Below, one piece after another: positions 9,531 through 17,066 of a stretch of DNA of 64,000 bases. Below the pieces are notes generated by a model. The model was given only the letters and a program-made list of their open reading frames with translations. It was not told the origin of the DNA and ran no database searches. A program made the translations under genes and the position numbers. This DNA comes from Variovorax sp. V93 (GTDB taxonomy: Bacteria > Pseudomonadota > Gammaproteobacteria > Burkholderiales > Burkholderiaceae_C). The stretch covers positions 3,410,001 to 3,474,000 of the forward strand of contig NZ_AP028669.1 in assembly GCF_041154485.1 (NCBI RefSeq), in the 5' to 3' direction. Within the stretch, counting starts at the first letter, position 1, and each line of letters opens with the position of its first letter.

Positions 9531-10364
9531 TCAGTAGCTGATCTTCGCCTCGGCACGCAGCGCATCGGCCGTGGCCGTGCCGAAGCCGAAGAACTCGAGG
9601 TACGCGGGAATCATCTCGAACAGCATGTCGGTGCCCACCTGCACGGCACAGCCCTTGTCCCGGGCGGCACGCAGCAGCGGCGTGTATTCCGACTTCATGA
9701 CCACTTCGCCGACGAAGGTCGAGGCCGCGATGCGGTCCACATCGAAAGGCAGCGGATCGCCTTCCTTCATGCCCAGCGGCGTGGCATTGACGATGAGGTC
9801 GAAGCCGGCCGGATCGTTCGAGCCGGTGGACACGGCCAACGCCGGATAGTGCGTGCGCAGGCGCCCGGCGAGCGCCTCGGCCGACGGTGCGTGGGCATCG
9901 AAGAGCGCGATCTGCGCCACGCCGGCCGCCGCCAGCGAGGCTGCGATTGCCGAGCCCACGCCGCCGCTGCCGGAGACCAGCACGCGTGCGCCCTCGAGCG
10001 CACAGCCCTTGCGCAGCACGCCGCGCACGAAGCCGGCGCCGTCGAACTGGTCGCCCACCAGCGTGCCGTCGGCGCGCTTGAGCACGGCGTTGCAGGCGCC
10101 CGCGATCTTTGCCGTTGGCGTGACCTCGTCGACCAGGCCCATGGTCGTGATCTTGTGCGGCATGGTCACCAGCGCGCCCCGGATGTTGGTGAGCCGGAAG
10201 AGCGCGGCGAAGGCAGCCGGATAGTCCTCGGGCTTCACACCCATCGGCACCACGACGGCGTCGATGCCCTGCTTCTCGAACCAGGGGTTGTAGATCATCG
10301 GCGCCTTGAAGCTTTCGGTGGGAAAGCCCAGGTGCGCGACGAGTGTGGTCTTGCCGGAAATCAT
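9531..10364 (-). CDS. AroE-like shikimate/quinate dehydrogenase paralogue
   Basis: The 277-residue protein has the shikimate dehydrogenase fold. The catalytic lysine is in VTMPHK, the partner aspartate in GDQFDG, the nucleotide loop is GSGGVGSA, and NATPLGM and GTDMLFEM follow in order. The N-terminal substrate motif differs from canonical AroE. Where E. coli-type enzymes have an SxS pair that holds the substrate carboxylate, this one reads GFPTESFKAPMIYN. It probably oxidises shikimate, quinate or a related hydroaromatic acid for catabolism rather than making shikimate, judging from its place between a TRAP transporter and pcaB. The exact substrate and cofactor are not determinable. It is 15 bp downstream of dctP, so it is in the same operon. 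Confidence 0.85.
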   Translation of the reverse strand: MISGKTTLVAHLGFPTESFKAPMIYNPWFEKQGIDAVVVPMGVKPEDYPAAFAALFRLTNIRGALVTMPHKITTMGLVDEVTPTAKIAGACNAVLKRADGTLVGDQFDGAGFVRGVLRKGCALEGARVLVSGSGGVGSAIAASLAAAGVAQIALFDAHAPSAEALAGRLRTHYPALAVSTGSNDPAGFDLIVNATPLGMKEGDPLPFDVDRIAASTFVGEVVMKSEYTPLLRAARDKGCAVQVGTDMLFEMIPAYLEFFGFGTATADALRAEAKISY

Positions 10365-10379
10365 GTCGGTAGGCCGTCC

Positions 10380-11384
10380 TTACTTGCGAACCTTGGCGAT
10401 CTCCGCCATCAGTTCCTTGACGGTCGCCTCGCCGACGGTGGCCGTGTACTTGTCGATCACCGGCTTGACCTTGTCGCGCAGCTTGGCCATCTCGGCGGGC
10501 GGGAGCTCGGTCACGGTCATGCCGGCCTTCTTGAGCGTGTCGAGCGCGGTGTCGGCCGCGTCGCGGGACGCCTGGCGCTGGAACTTGGTGGCTTCGGCGG
10601 CGGCCTCGCCGATGATCTTCTTCTCCTCGGCGCTCATGCCGTCCCAGGCCTTCTTGCTGATGATCAGCGCCTGCGGGTTGTAGATGTGGCGCGTCTGCGT
10701 GATGTGCTTTTGCACTTCGGCGAACTTCGACGATGCGATCACGGTGTTGGGATTCTCCTGGCCGTCCACCGCCTTCTGGTCCAGCGCCGAGTACAGCTCC
10801 GGGAAGGGCATCGGCGTGGCATTGGCGCCCAGCGTGTTGAACAGGTCGATGTAGATCGGCGACTGGATCACGCGGATCTTCAGGCCCGCGATGTCGTCGG
10901 CCTTGGCGATCGCGCGCTTGCTGTTGGTCAGGTTGCGAAAGCCAAGGTCCCAGTAGCCCAGGCCGTGCAGGTTCTTCTCGTCGAGCTTGGCGAGCAGCTT
11001 CTGGCCGAAGGGGCCGTCGGTCACGGCATCGGCTTCCTGCGCGTTGTTGAACAGGAACGGGAAGTCGTAGGCCGCAAACTCCTTGACCTGCGCCGTCAGG
11101 ATGCCGGCATTGAGCACCGTCATCTCCACGGTGCCGCCCTGCAGCGCGGAAACCGTCTGCAGGTCGCCGCCGAGCGTGCCGCCCGGGAACAGCTTGACGG
11201 TGATCTTCTTGCCCGACTTCTCGGCGACGAGGTCTGCGAACTTCTGCGCGCCCTGCGCCTGCGGATGGCCGGTCTGGTTCTGGAACGCGAACTTGAGCGT
11301 GCGTTCCTTCACCTGGGCCGCGGCGCCGCCCATGGCCGCGAGCGTGACGACGGCGACCAGCGTGCGCTTGAAAAAGCTGTTCAT
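10380..11384 (-). CDS. dctP: TRAP transporter solute-binding protein, DctP family
   Basis: The 334-residue protein starts with a Sec signal peptide (cut near AAAQ at residue 23) and is the periplasmic receptor of a tripartite ATP-independent importer. DctP-family segments are visible: KLFPGGTLGGDLQTV near residue 65, GLKIRVIQSPIYIDLFNTLGANATPMPFPELYSAL in the middle read in parts, and VDGQENP near 195. The arginine in KIRV normally binds the ligand carboxylate. The gene stands 46 bp after dctM in the same unit. Flanking AroE-like genes make a hydroaromatic carboxylate such as shikimate or quinate the likely ligand, which is an inference. Confidence 0.9.
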   Translation of the reverse strand: MNSFFKRTLVAVVTLAAMGGAAAQVKERTLKFAFQNQTGHPQAQGAQKFADLVAEKSGKKITVKLFPGGTLGGDLQTVSALQGGTVEMTVLNAGILTAQVKEFAAYDFPFLFNNAQEADAVTDGPFGQKLLAKLDEKNLHGLGYWDLGFRNLTNSKRAIAKADDIAGLKIRVIQSPIYIDLFNTLGANATPMPFPELYSALDQKAVDGQENPNTVIASSKFAEVQKHITQTRHIYNPQALIISKKAWDGMSAEEKKIIGEAAAEATKFQRQASRDAADTALDTLKKAGMTVTELPPAEMAKLRDKVKPVIDKYTATVGEATVKELMAEIAKVRK

Positions 11385-11430
11385 GTGAAAGTCTCCTTGG
11401 GTTGATCTGGGAAAAAAGAAAGGGTGGACG

Positions 11431-12711
11431 TCAGCCGCTCAGCAGCCGGGCCGGCCAGATGACGAGTTGGGGGAACATGACCATCAGGAACATCATTCCG
11501 AACTCCGCAACGGCAAAGGGCCACACGCCGCGCGTGACCTCGTCCATCTTCATCCGGCCGACGCCGGCCACCACGTTGAGCACCGTGCCCACCGGCGGCG
11601 TGATGAGGCCGATCGAGTTGTTGATGATGAAAAGCACGCCGAAGTAGACCGGATCGATGCCCGCGGCCTTGATGACCGGCATCAGCACCGGCGTGAGGAT
11701 CAGGATGGTGGGCGTCATGTCCATTGCGGTGCCGACCGCCATCACCAGCACCATGATCACGACCATCAGCAGCATCGGGCTCGCGATCAGCGGCTCGAGC
11801 AGCGCGACCAGCTTGGCCGGCAGGTCGGCCACGGTGATGAGCCAGGCCGAGACCATGGCCGCCGCAACCAGGAACATCACGATCGCGCTGGTCTTGGCGG
11901 CCGAGACGAACATGGCATAGAACTGCGAGGGCTTGAGCTCGCGGTAGACGACGGTGGCCACGAAGATCGCGTAGACCGCGGCCACCACGGCCGCCTCGGT
12001 GGGCGTGAAGATGCCGAAGCGCAGGCCCACCAGGATGATCAGCGGCAGCAGCAGCGCCCAGGTCGCCTCGCGCAGCGCGGTGAGCATCTCGGCGCCGGAC
12101 TTGCGCGGCGGCGGCAGCACGTTTTCCTTGCGCACCAGCCACCACCAGGTGAACCAGAGCGAGGCGCCGATCAGGATGCCCGGGAAGATGCCCGCAAGGA
12201 AGAGCTTGGAGATCGACACGTTGGCGGCAACGCCGAAGATCACGAACCCGATCGAGGGCGGGATGATCGGCCCGATCACGCCCGAGGCCGCGATCAGGCC
12301 GCCCGAGCGCGCCTTGTCGTGGCCGGCGGCCACCATCATCGGGATCAGCAGCGCCGACAGCGCGGCCGCGTCGGCCACCGCCGACCCCGAGAGCGCCGAG
12401 AGGATGCAGGCCGCCACGATCGCGACGTAGCCGAGGCCGCCGCGCACGTGGCCGACCACCGCCAGCGCCAGGTTCACGATGCGCCGCGACAGCCCGCCCT
12501 GGTTCATGGCCTCGCCGGCCAGCATGAAGAAAGGCACGGCCAGCAGCGGAAAGCTGTCGGCGCCGTTGATCACGTTCTGCGCCAGGATCTGCGCGTCGAA
12601 CAGGTCGAGGTGCCACATCAGCGCGACACCGCACAGCAGCAGCGAATAGGCGATCGGCACGCCGATGGCCATGGCGCCCAGCAGGGCACCGAGGAAGATG
12701 GCGATCGTCAT
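11431..12711 (-). CDS. dctM: TRAP transporter large permease subunit, DctM
   Basis: Read from the ATG at 12711, one base after the dctQ stop, the protein has 426 residues and about 12 hydrophobic segments. It is the ion-coupled translocating subunit. Family segments include GVPIAYSLLLCG, NGADSFPLLAVPFFMLAGEAMNQGG read in parts, SGSAVADAAAL, and IPPSIGFVIFG. The C-terminal half ends with ITPPVGTVLNVVAG, a repeat of the same fold. An upstream ATG at 12771 would overlap dctQ and adds 20 non-hydrophobic residues, so it is not used. It acts with the DctQ and DctP proteins on either side. Confidence 0.93.
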   Translation of the reverse strand: MTIAIFLGALLGAMAIGVPIAYSLLLCGVALMWHLDLFDAQILAQNVINGADSFPLLAVPFFMLAGEAMNQGGLSRRIVNLALAVVGHVRGGLGYVAIVAACILSALSGSAVADAAALSALLIPMMVAAGHDKARSGGLIAASGVIGPIIPPSIGFVIFGVAANVSISKLFLAGIFPGILIGASLWFTWWWLVRKENVLPPPRKSGAEMLTALREATWALLLPLIILVGLRFGIFTPTEAAVVAAVYAIFVATVVYRELKPSQFYAMFVSAAKTSAIVMFLVAAAMVSAWLITVADLPAKLVALLEPLIASPMLLMVVIMVLVMAVGTAMDMTPTILILTPVLMPVIKAAGIDPVYFGVLFIINNSIGLITPPVGTVLNVVAGVGRMKMDEVTRGVWPFAVAEFGMMFLMVMFPQLVIWPARLLSG

Positions 12712-12712
12712 G

Positions 12713-13318
12713 TCAGCGGCCTCGCGTGTCGTTGCCGCTGCCCTGGCGGGTGCGTGCTTCTTCTTCCGCATCGCGGCGCGCCAGTTCGGCGTTGATGCGG
12801 TCGATGTCGCCCTGCTCTTCCGACTCGTGCACCATCACGAGTTCGGCGTCGCTGAGCTTTCCGCTCAGCGCCAGCCACAGGTCGTACAGCAGGAACACGA
12901 TGGCCGAGACGCCGAACACCACGCCGACGAAATAGAAGATGCCGACCGAGGCGCCGGTGGTGGGCGCGCTCACGTCCCAGTTGATCAGCGTCTGCTGCCA
13001 GCTGCCCGTGAGCAGCAGGTACGAGGCGAACAGCATCAGCCCGTGGGCCACCACCAGGCACAGCTTCTTGCCCCAGGTGGGCAGCTTCGAGATCAGCATG
13101 TCGGTGCCCAGGTGGCCGTGCTCGCGCACCGCGACGATGGCGCCCAGAAAGGTCATCCAGACGAAGAGCCAGCGCGACACTTCCTCCGACACGGTGATGC
13201 CCGAATTGAAGCCGTAGCGCAGCACGACATTGCCGAACACCATGGCCACCATGAGGGCCAGCATCAGCGCCATGAGCCCTTCGAGCCCCCGGCAGTACCA
13301 CGAGAAGATCCTTGTCAT
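12713..13318 (-). CDS. dctQ: TRAP transporter small permease subunit, DctQ
   Basis: The 201-residue protein has four hydrophobic segments and the DctQ marks VVLRYGFNSGITVSEEVSRWLFVW read in parts and GAIVAVREHGHLGTDML. It joins DctM to form the membrane part of the TRAP importer. The last 45 residues are highly charged (EEQGDIDRINAELARRDAEEEA in parts), longer than in many DctQ proteins, and should be cytoplasmic. The gene lies 42 bp after the first AroE-like gene. Confidence 0.9.
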   Translation of the reverse strand: MTRIFSWYCRGLEGLMALMLALMVAMVFGNVVLRYGFNSGITVSEEVSRWLFVWMTFLGAIVAVREHGHLGTDMLISKLPTWGKKLCLVVAHGLMLFASYLLLTGSWQQTLINWDVSAPTTGASVGIFYFVGVVFGVSAIVFLLYDLWLALSGKLSDAELVMVHESEEQGDIDRINAELARRDAEEEARTRQGSGNDTRGR

Positions 13319-13360
13319 TGTTTGCCTCCTGTTGAAATTGTTCTGGGTCCGTCCGCGTTT

Positions 13361-14284
13361 TCAGGCGACGTTGGCGGAGCGATAGCGCAAGGGGGCGGCA
13401 ATCTCCGCGGCCATGGCGGCCGGATAGATCAGCTCGCGCAGGAAATCCGCGTCCTTGCGCAGCGCTTCGGCCGCATCCTTGTGGCCGAAGTAGCCGAAGT
13501 AGTGCGGCATCTGCTGGATCAGCATCTCGAAGCCGGCCTGCGCATTGAGGCCGCGCGCGCGCGCGGCGCGCACCAGCGGCGTCGGCTGGTTGCGCAGCAG
13601 GATGTCGAACAGCGCGGCATGGGCGTCCATGCGCGCGACGTCGACGGGCAGCGCGTCCGCCTCGTCCAGGCCCAGCGGCGTGGCGTTGATGACGAGGTCG
13701 TAGCCCTCGGGCGCATTGCGGTCGACCGCCACCACGTTGGCATCGAAGAAGGCGTCGAGCTTGGCCGCCACGCCGGCGGCCCTGCCGGCCGAGGTGTCGT
13801 AGAACGCGATGTGCTCGGCGCCGTCGACCGTGCCGCCTTCGGCCAGCGCCACGCCGATGGCCGCGGCGCTCACGCCGGCGCCCAGGATCAGCACCCGCTT
13901 GCCGCGAAATGGAATGTTGAAGTGGTCCAGCGCACCCAGCAGCCCCTCGCCGTCGAACAGGTCGCCCTCCAGCTCGTTGTTCTCGATGCGGCGCACCACG
14001 TTGACCGAGCCCGCCACGCGGCCGAACAGGCCGCAGCCGTCGAGCAGGTCGACCGCCAGCGGCTTGTGCGGCGGTGCAATCACCATCCCGCGCACGTTGC
14101 GCGCGAGGAAGGCCGACTTGAAGAACACCGCGAAATCGCGCAGCGGCACCTGCACGGGCACCAGCACCGCGTCGATGCCGAAGCGCTCGAAGGCGGCGTT
14201 GAACATCCGGGGCAGGCGCACGTTCCGCACGGGGTCGCCGGGGATCAGGTACGCCAGGGTGCTGCCGCTGATGGAGGTGGTCAT
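13361..14284 (-). CDS. AroE-like dehydrogenase paralogue, first gene of the operon
   Basis: Read from the ATG at 14284 the protein has 307 residues; an in-frame ATG at 14347 adds 21 residues unlike the family and is rejected. The AroE order of motifs is kept: the catalytic lysine in APPHKP, the aspartate in GDLFDGEG, the nucleotide loop GAGVSAAA, and NATPLGL. The SxS substrate motif is replaced by DPVRNVRLPRMFN, and the C-terminal helix is extended by about 30 residues. It is roughly as different from the paralogue at 9531 as from housekeeping AroE. A role in oxidising shikimate or quinate, or a modified derivative, is inferred from the operon. A PcaR-type site lies 122 bp upstream. Confidence 0.83.
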   Translation of the reverse strand: MTTSISGSTLAYLIPGDPVRNVRLPRMFNAAFERFGIDAVLVPVQVPLRDFAVFFKSAFLARNVRGMVIAPPHKPLAVDLLDGCGLFGRVAGSVNVVRRIENNELEGDLFDGEGLLGALDHFNIPFRGKRVLILGAGVSAAAIGVALAEGGTVDGAEHIAFYDTSAGRAAGVAAKLDAFFDANVVAVDRNAPEGYDLVINATPLGLDEADALPVDVARMDAHAALFDILLRNQPTPLVRAARARGLNAQAGFEMLIQQMPHYFGYFGHKDAAEALRKDADFLRELIYPAAMAAEIAAPLRYRSANVA

Positions 14285-14405
14285 GTCTTGCCTCTTTTTT
14301 TGTACGGCAATCGCTCCAGGACCATTGCCAAGGCGAACTTTAGCCACCTCTCCATGGATTTCGCTCAGGAATCAAGCCCACATCGATCGACAATCGTCCT
14401 TATTC

Positions 14406-14420
14406 GTTCGATGATCGTAC
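14406..14420. promoter_or_regulatory. PcaR-type operator between the IclR gene and the catabolic operon
   Basis: GTTCGATGATCGTAC matches the core of the site at 5727-5741 in 13 of 15 positions and the published PcaR site GTTCGATAATCGCAC in 13 of 15. It lies 67 bp before the IclR gene and 122 bp before the first AroE-like gene, in a 202-bp divergent gap. It could serve autoregulation and control of the long leftward operon at once. Confidence 0.78.
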
Positions 14421-14486
14421 ATAAACAGGGTTTGTCCTTATCCAGCCGGGCCGCCGCACCGCCCGCCGCACGGCACACTTCGGGCC

Positions 14487-15281
14487 ATGAGCACCGATGC
14501 CACCGATCTTTCCCCCGCGCCGGCCGGCCTCGACAAGCGCGACTGGATCGCCGGGCTGGAACGCGGCGTGAGCATCATCGAAGCCTTCGACGACGCCCAT
14601 CCGCGACTCACCGCCAGCCAGGCCGGCGAACGCACCGGCATGACGCGCACCGCCGCGCGGCGCTATCTGCTGACGCTGCAGCACATGGGCTACGTGGCAA
14701 GCGACGGCAAGCTGTTCTGGCTCACGCCGCGCGTGCTGCGGCTCGGGCAGTCGTACCTCGACTCGGCGCGGCTGCCGCGCATCGTCCAGCCCTTCCTGCA
14801 GCGCGTGGCCGCGGGCACCAGCGAGATCGCCTACCTCAGCGTGATGGACGGCGACGAGGTGGTCTACATCGCGCGCAACGGACCCAACCGCAGCATGAGC
14901 ACGGGCTACGTGCTGGGCGCGCGGGTGCCGGCGCAGGTCACGGCCGCAGGCATGCTGATGCTCGCGCTGCGCAGCGACGCCGAGCTGGCCGGCTGGCTCG
15001 CCACGCGGCAGCTGCAGGTATTCACCTCGCACACCATCGCAAGCAAGGAGCGCATGAAGCTGGAGCTCGCGCGCATCCGGGCCCAGGGCTGGGCGCTGTC
15101 GGAGCAGCAGCTGGACCTCAATTCGCGCGGCATTGCGGTGCCGCTGCGCGACCGGCACGGCACGCTGGTGGGCGCGCTCAACATCACCATGCCGATGGGC
15201 CACGAAAGCTCCGAGGACGCGGTCGCCCGCGTGCTGCCGGTGCTGCGCGAGACGGCGCAAGCCATGCGCAACCTGATCTGA
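14487..15281 (+). CDS. IclR family regulator, PcaR/PobR-like
   Basis: The 264-residue protein has an N-terminal winged helix-turn-helix (about residues 22-85, with LTASQAGERTGMTRTAARRYL read in parts) and a C-terminal IclR effector domain. LERGVSIIEAF at the start, GYVLGARVPAQVTAAGMLMLA in parts, and LDLNSRGIAVPLRD are typical of the PcaR/PcaU/PobR branch, which sense protocatechuate, beta-ketoadipate or related acids. It is transcribed away from the aroE-dctQMP-aroE-pcaBC-MFS-pcaD operon. Two sites like the PcaR operator in the window support a role as activator or repressor of both catabolic units. The inducer cannot be read from the sequence. Confidence 0.9.
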   Translation: MSTDATDLSPAPAGLDKRDWIAGLERGVSIIEAFDDAHPRLTASQAGERTGMTRTAARRYLLTLQHMGYVASDGKLFWLTPRVLRLGQSYLDSARLPRIVQPFLQRVAAGTSEIAYLSVMDGDEVVYIARNGPNRSMSTGYVLGARVPAQVTAAGMLMLALRSDAELAGWLATRQLQVFTSHTIASKERMKLELARIRAQGWALSEQQLDLNSRGIAVPLRDRHGTLVGALNITMPMGHESSEDAVARVLPVLRETAQAMRNLI

Positions 15282-15365
15282 ATCGCGGACTGACAGCATT
15301 CCGACAGCATCCGCCGGGCAGGATGGCGGCTTTCCTTTTCTACAAGATCGATGGAGACAAGCACC

Positions 15366-16376
15366 ATGTCCGACAACTTCTTCCCGAACGACCTGCAGCC
15401 CACGCGCCGCCAATGGCTGCAGGGCGGGTCCGCGCTCGCCCTCGGCGGCCTGCTTCCTTCTCTCGCCTTGGCCCAGTCGGCATGGCCCAGCAAGTCGGTG
15501 CGCTTCGTCGTGCCCTTTGCGCCGGGCGGCAGCTCGGAGATCGTGGCGCGCTCCACCGCCGCCGAACTCTCGCGCACGCTGGGCCAGAGCGTCTTCGTCG
15601 ACAACAAGCCAGGCGCGGCCGGCAACATCGCGATGAGCGAGGTGGCGCGCAGCACCGACCAGCACACGATCATCCTCGGCCACATCGGCACGCTGGCGGT
15701 CAACCCGTACATCTTCGCCAAGCTGCCCTACGACGCGAACAAGGACTTCAAGCCCGTGAGCCTGCTGGCCAAGGTGCCCAGCCTCTACGTGGTGCACCCC
15801 GACGTGCCCGCGAAGAACCTCAAGGAATTCATCGCCTACGCCAAGTCCAAGCCCGGCAAGCTCAGCTACGGCTCCGCAGGCAACGGCAGCGCGGGCCACC
15901 TGGCCTTCGAATACCTGAAGATGACGGCGGACGTGTTCATGCTGCACGTGCCCTACCGCGGCACCGGGCCGATGGTGACCGACCTGCTCTCGGGCCGGCT
16001 CGACGCCTCGGCCATCGGCGCCGCGGCCATCATTCCGTTCATCAAGGCAGGCAAGGTGCGCTGCATCGCCACCGGCTCGGCCAAGCGCCTCGCGCAACTG
16101 CCCGACGTGGCCACGGTGGCCGAGCAGGGCTTCCCGGGCTTCGAGATGACCCAGTGGTACGGCATGCTCGCACCGGCCAACATCGAGCCCGCGAACCTCG
16201 CCAAGCTCTCGGCCGAAACGATGAAGGCCGTGAAGTCGCCGGATTCGATGCAGCGGCTCACGGCCGATGCGGCCGAGGCCGTCGGCGGCACGCCCGAGCA
16301 GTTCGCACAGTTCATCGCGGCCGAGCAGGCGCGCTGGCAGAAGGTGATTGCAAGGGCAAACATCAAACCGGACTGA
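15366..16376 (+). CDS. Bug/TctC family solute-binding protein with a Tat-like signal
   Basis: Read from the ATG at 15366 (GGAGAC 8 bp upstream) the protein has 336 residues. A twin-arginine motif TRRQWLQ precedes a hydrophobic stretch ending in LALA, so Tat or Sec export is likely. Bug-family segments follow: VRFVVPFAPGGSSE, FVDNKPGAAGNIA, LSYGSAGNGSAGHLAFE and HVPYRGTGP. These proteins bind carboxylates and other small acids for tripartite tricarboxylate transporters, but many are orphans. No tctAB genes are near. The gene sits between the IclR gene and tctDE, so its ligand may be an aromatic acid or a tricarboxylate. The choice is open. Confidence 0.88.
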   Translation: MSDNFFPNDLQPTRRQWLQGGSALALGGLLPSLALAQSAWPSKSVRFVVPFAPGGSSEIVARSTAAELSRTLGQSVFVDNKPGAAGNIAMSEVARSTDQHTIILGHIGTLAVNPYIFAKLPYDANKDFKPVSLLAKVPSLYVVHPDVPAKNLKEFIAYAKSKPGKLSYGSAGNGSAGHLAFEYLKMTADVFMLHVPYRGTGPMVTDLLSGRLDASAIGAAAIIPFIKAGKVRCIATGSAKRLAQLPDVATVAEQGFPGFEMTQWYGMLAPANIEPANLAKLSAETMKAVKSPDSMQRLTADAAEAVGGTPEQFAQFIAAEQARWQKVIARANIKPD

Positions 16377-16400
16377 TTGCGCAGCCTCTAGCATCGCGCC

Positions 16401-17066
16401 ATGCGCATCCTGCTGGCCGAAGACGAACACACCCTGGGCACCTGGCTGTGCAAGGCGCTGGAGCATGCGGGCATCCAGGTCGAATGGGTGGACGACGGCC
16501 GGCTCGCGGACCGCGCGCTGCAGCAGCGCGACCACGATGCGCTGGTGCTCGACCTCGGCCTGCCGGGCATGGACGGCCACACAGTGCTGCAGCGGCTGCG
16601 CGAGCGCGACCAGCGGCTGCCCGCGCTGATCCTCACCGCACGCGATTCGCTGAGCGAGCGCGTGGCCTCGCTCAACGCGGGCGCCGACGACTTCCTGGCC
16701 AAGCCCTTCGCGCTGGCCGAACTCGAGGCGCGGCTGCATGCGCTGGTGCGCCGCGCGCGCGGCGTGGAGCATCCGCGCCTGGCCTGCGGGCCGCTCGCGT
16801 ACGACGGCGCGCGCCGGCAGTTCGTGCTGGACGGCGAAGCGCTGGCACTGTCGCCGCGCGAACAGGCGGTGCTGCGCGTGCTGGTGCAGCGCAGCGGCGA
16901 GCCGCTGTCCAAGCAGCAGATCCTCGAGCGCGTGTTCTCCGACGACGATGAGGTGCATCTCGAAGCAGTCGAGGTGCTGGTCTACCGGCTGCGCAAGCGG
17001 CTCGACGGCAGCGGGGTACGCATCGTCACGCTGCGCGGCCTGGGCTACGTGCTGGAAGCCGACTGA
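16401..17066 (+). CDS. tctD: OmpR-family response regulator, TctD-like
   Basis: The 221-residue protein has a receiver domain (residues 1-115) and a winged-helix DNA-binding domain (about 125-221). The phosphate acceptor is Asp51 in LVLDLGLPGMDG, with acidic Glu7/Asp8 and Lys101 in FLAKPF. The C-terminal part ends with VRIVTLRGLGYVLE, typical of OmpR/PhoB proteins. It is followed without a gap by a TctE-like kinase and is placed between two TctC-like binding proteins, as in systems that control tricarboxylate uptake. The target genes are probably the flanking binding proteins or a distant tctAB. Confidence 0.9.
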   Translation: MRILLAEDEHTLGTWLCKALEHAGIQVEWVDDGRLADRALQQRDHDALVLDLGLPGMDGHTVLQRLRERDQRLPALILTARDSLSERVASLNAGADDFLAKPFALAELEARLHALVRRARGVEHPRLACGPLAYDGARRQFVLDGEALALSPREQAVLRVLVQRSGEPLSKQQILERVFSDDDEVHLEAVEVLVYRLRKRLDGSGVRIVTLRGLGYVLEAD

